Positions 63,762-64,000 of a stretch of 64,000 bases of DNA are shown here, in pieces. Source of the stretch: Marinobacter panjinensis (GTDB taxonomy: Bacteria > Pseudomonadota > Gammaproteobacteria > Pseudomonadales > Oleiphilaceae); NCBI RefSeq assembly GCF_005298175.1, contig NZ_SZYH01000001.1, positions 1,302,001-1,366,000 on the forward strand. Direction: 5' to 3'. Both the position numbers and the translations under genes were made by a program. How positions within the stretch are numbered: the first letter of the stretch is position 1; each line of letters starts with the position of its first letter. The notes under the pieces were generated by a model. The model did no database searches. It had not been told where the DNA came from and saw only the letters and a list, made by a program, of their open reading frames with translations.

Positions 63762-64000
63762 ATGACCGACACATCCCTGACTATCGAGAACATACTCGCG
63801 CCGGAGCTGGCCCTTTGCAGGATGCCCGCCTCCAGCAAGAAGCGGGTTATGGAAACCATTGCGGAGCAGATCCAGCAACATGATCCGTCGCTCAGTGATA
63901 CCGCGATATTCAACAACCTCGTTGCCCGGGAGCGACTGGGGAGCACGGGTATTGGCCAGGGTATCGCCATTCCCCACTGTCGCCTGGAAGGGCTCGATCA
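63762..64000 (+). CDS. ptsN: PTS IIA-like nitrogen regulatory protein PtsN (partial)
   Basis: The first 79 codons are visible. PtsN (EIIA-Ntr) is a phospho-acceptor of the nitrogen PTS and regulates potassium and sigma-54-linked genes. The visible part has NLVARERLGSTGIGQGIAIP followed by His72, the phosphorylation site. The gene runs past the window; about 75 residues are missing. It follows the rpoN-hpf pair as in most gammaproteobacteria. Confidence 0.93.
   Translation, partial: MTDTSLTIENILAPELALCRMPASSKKRVMETIAEQIQQHDPSLSDTAIFNNLVARERLGSTGIGQGIAIPHCRLEGLD

Overview
The window is chromosomal DNA of a gammaproteobacterium, most likely Marinobacter or a close marine relative. This is inferred from gene order and protein style, not from a marker gene: pilBCD-coaE, lptCAB-rpoN-hpf-ptsN, the mlaFEDCB-ibaG-murA-hisGDC run, short-form HisG, and a DUF1302/DUF1329 pair with a MalT-like regulator. 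No rRNA, tRNA, CRISPR array or insertion sequence was seen.

Region 1 (1-8383, minus strand) is a pseudaminic acid operon: pseB, pseC, pseF, pseG, pseH, a formyltransferase and pseI (cut by the window edge), preceded by a Wzx-type flippase and an RfaH antiterminator. The formyltransferase suggests a formylated pseudaminic acid. A plus-strand scrap of a HepT/HI0074-type gene follows.

Region 2 (8384-16500, minus strand) is an orphan type VI secretion island laid out like Vibrio cholerae vgrG2-vasW-vasX-tsiV2: VgrG, a DUF4123 adaptor, a 1134-residue VasX-like effector and a membrane protein that is the likely immunity factor. Behind it lies a shortened copy of the effector's C-terminal end, followed by another small membrane protein. 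This looks like an earlier effector/immunity pair that has decayed.

Region 3 (16519-18739) holds cysQ and a metallo-beta-lactamase/beta-CASP hydrolase.

Region 4 (18860-29814) is the type IV pilus locus. Two pilin genes face each other, each behind a good sigma-54 (-24/-12) promoter. Between them are four sugar-handling genes: a GT4-like glycosyltransferase, a UDP-GlcNAc 2-epimerase-like enzyme, a GT2 glycosyltransferase and a multi-span GT-C-like protein. pilB, pilC, pilD and coaE follow. The window also encodes RpoN, which would read both pilin promoters.

Region 5 (29804-45936) is mixed: a secreted hypothetical, trmO, a hybrid histidine kinase, yacG, a YfaZ-like outer membrane protein, a large probable lipoprotein, a Bax-like glucosaminidase, a PlsC-family acyltransferase, a LuxR/MalT-like regulator, and the DUF1329-DUF1302 pair.

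Region 6 (45937-58004, mostly minus strand) is housekeeping: thiolase, zapE, zapG, a Nif3-like protein, hisC, hisD, hisG, murA, ibaG and mlaB-mlaF. Intergenic spaces carry REP-like palindromes, a perfect 51-bp inverted repeat around the thiolase gene, and two diverged copies of a roughly 105-bp multi-hairpin element on either side of hisD.

Region 7 (58188-64000, plus strand) is the LPS/nitrogen-sigma operon: kdsD, kdsC, lptC, lptA, lptB, rpoN, hpf and ptsN (cut by the edge). A 21-codon reading frame overlaps the rpoN start.

The most distinctive parts are the two-pilin glycosylation island close to a sugar-synthesis operon, the type VI effector island with its decayed module, and the structured repeats in the his region.
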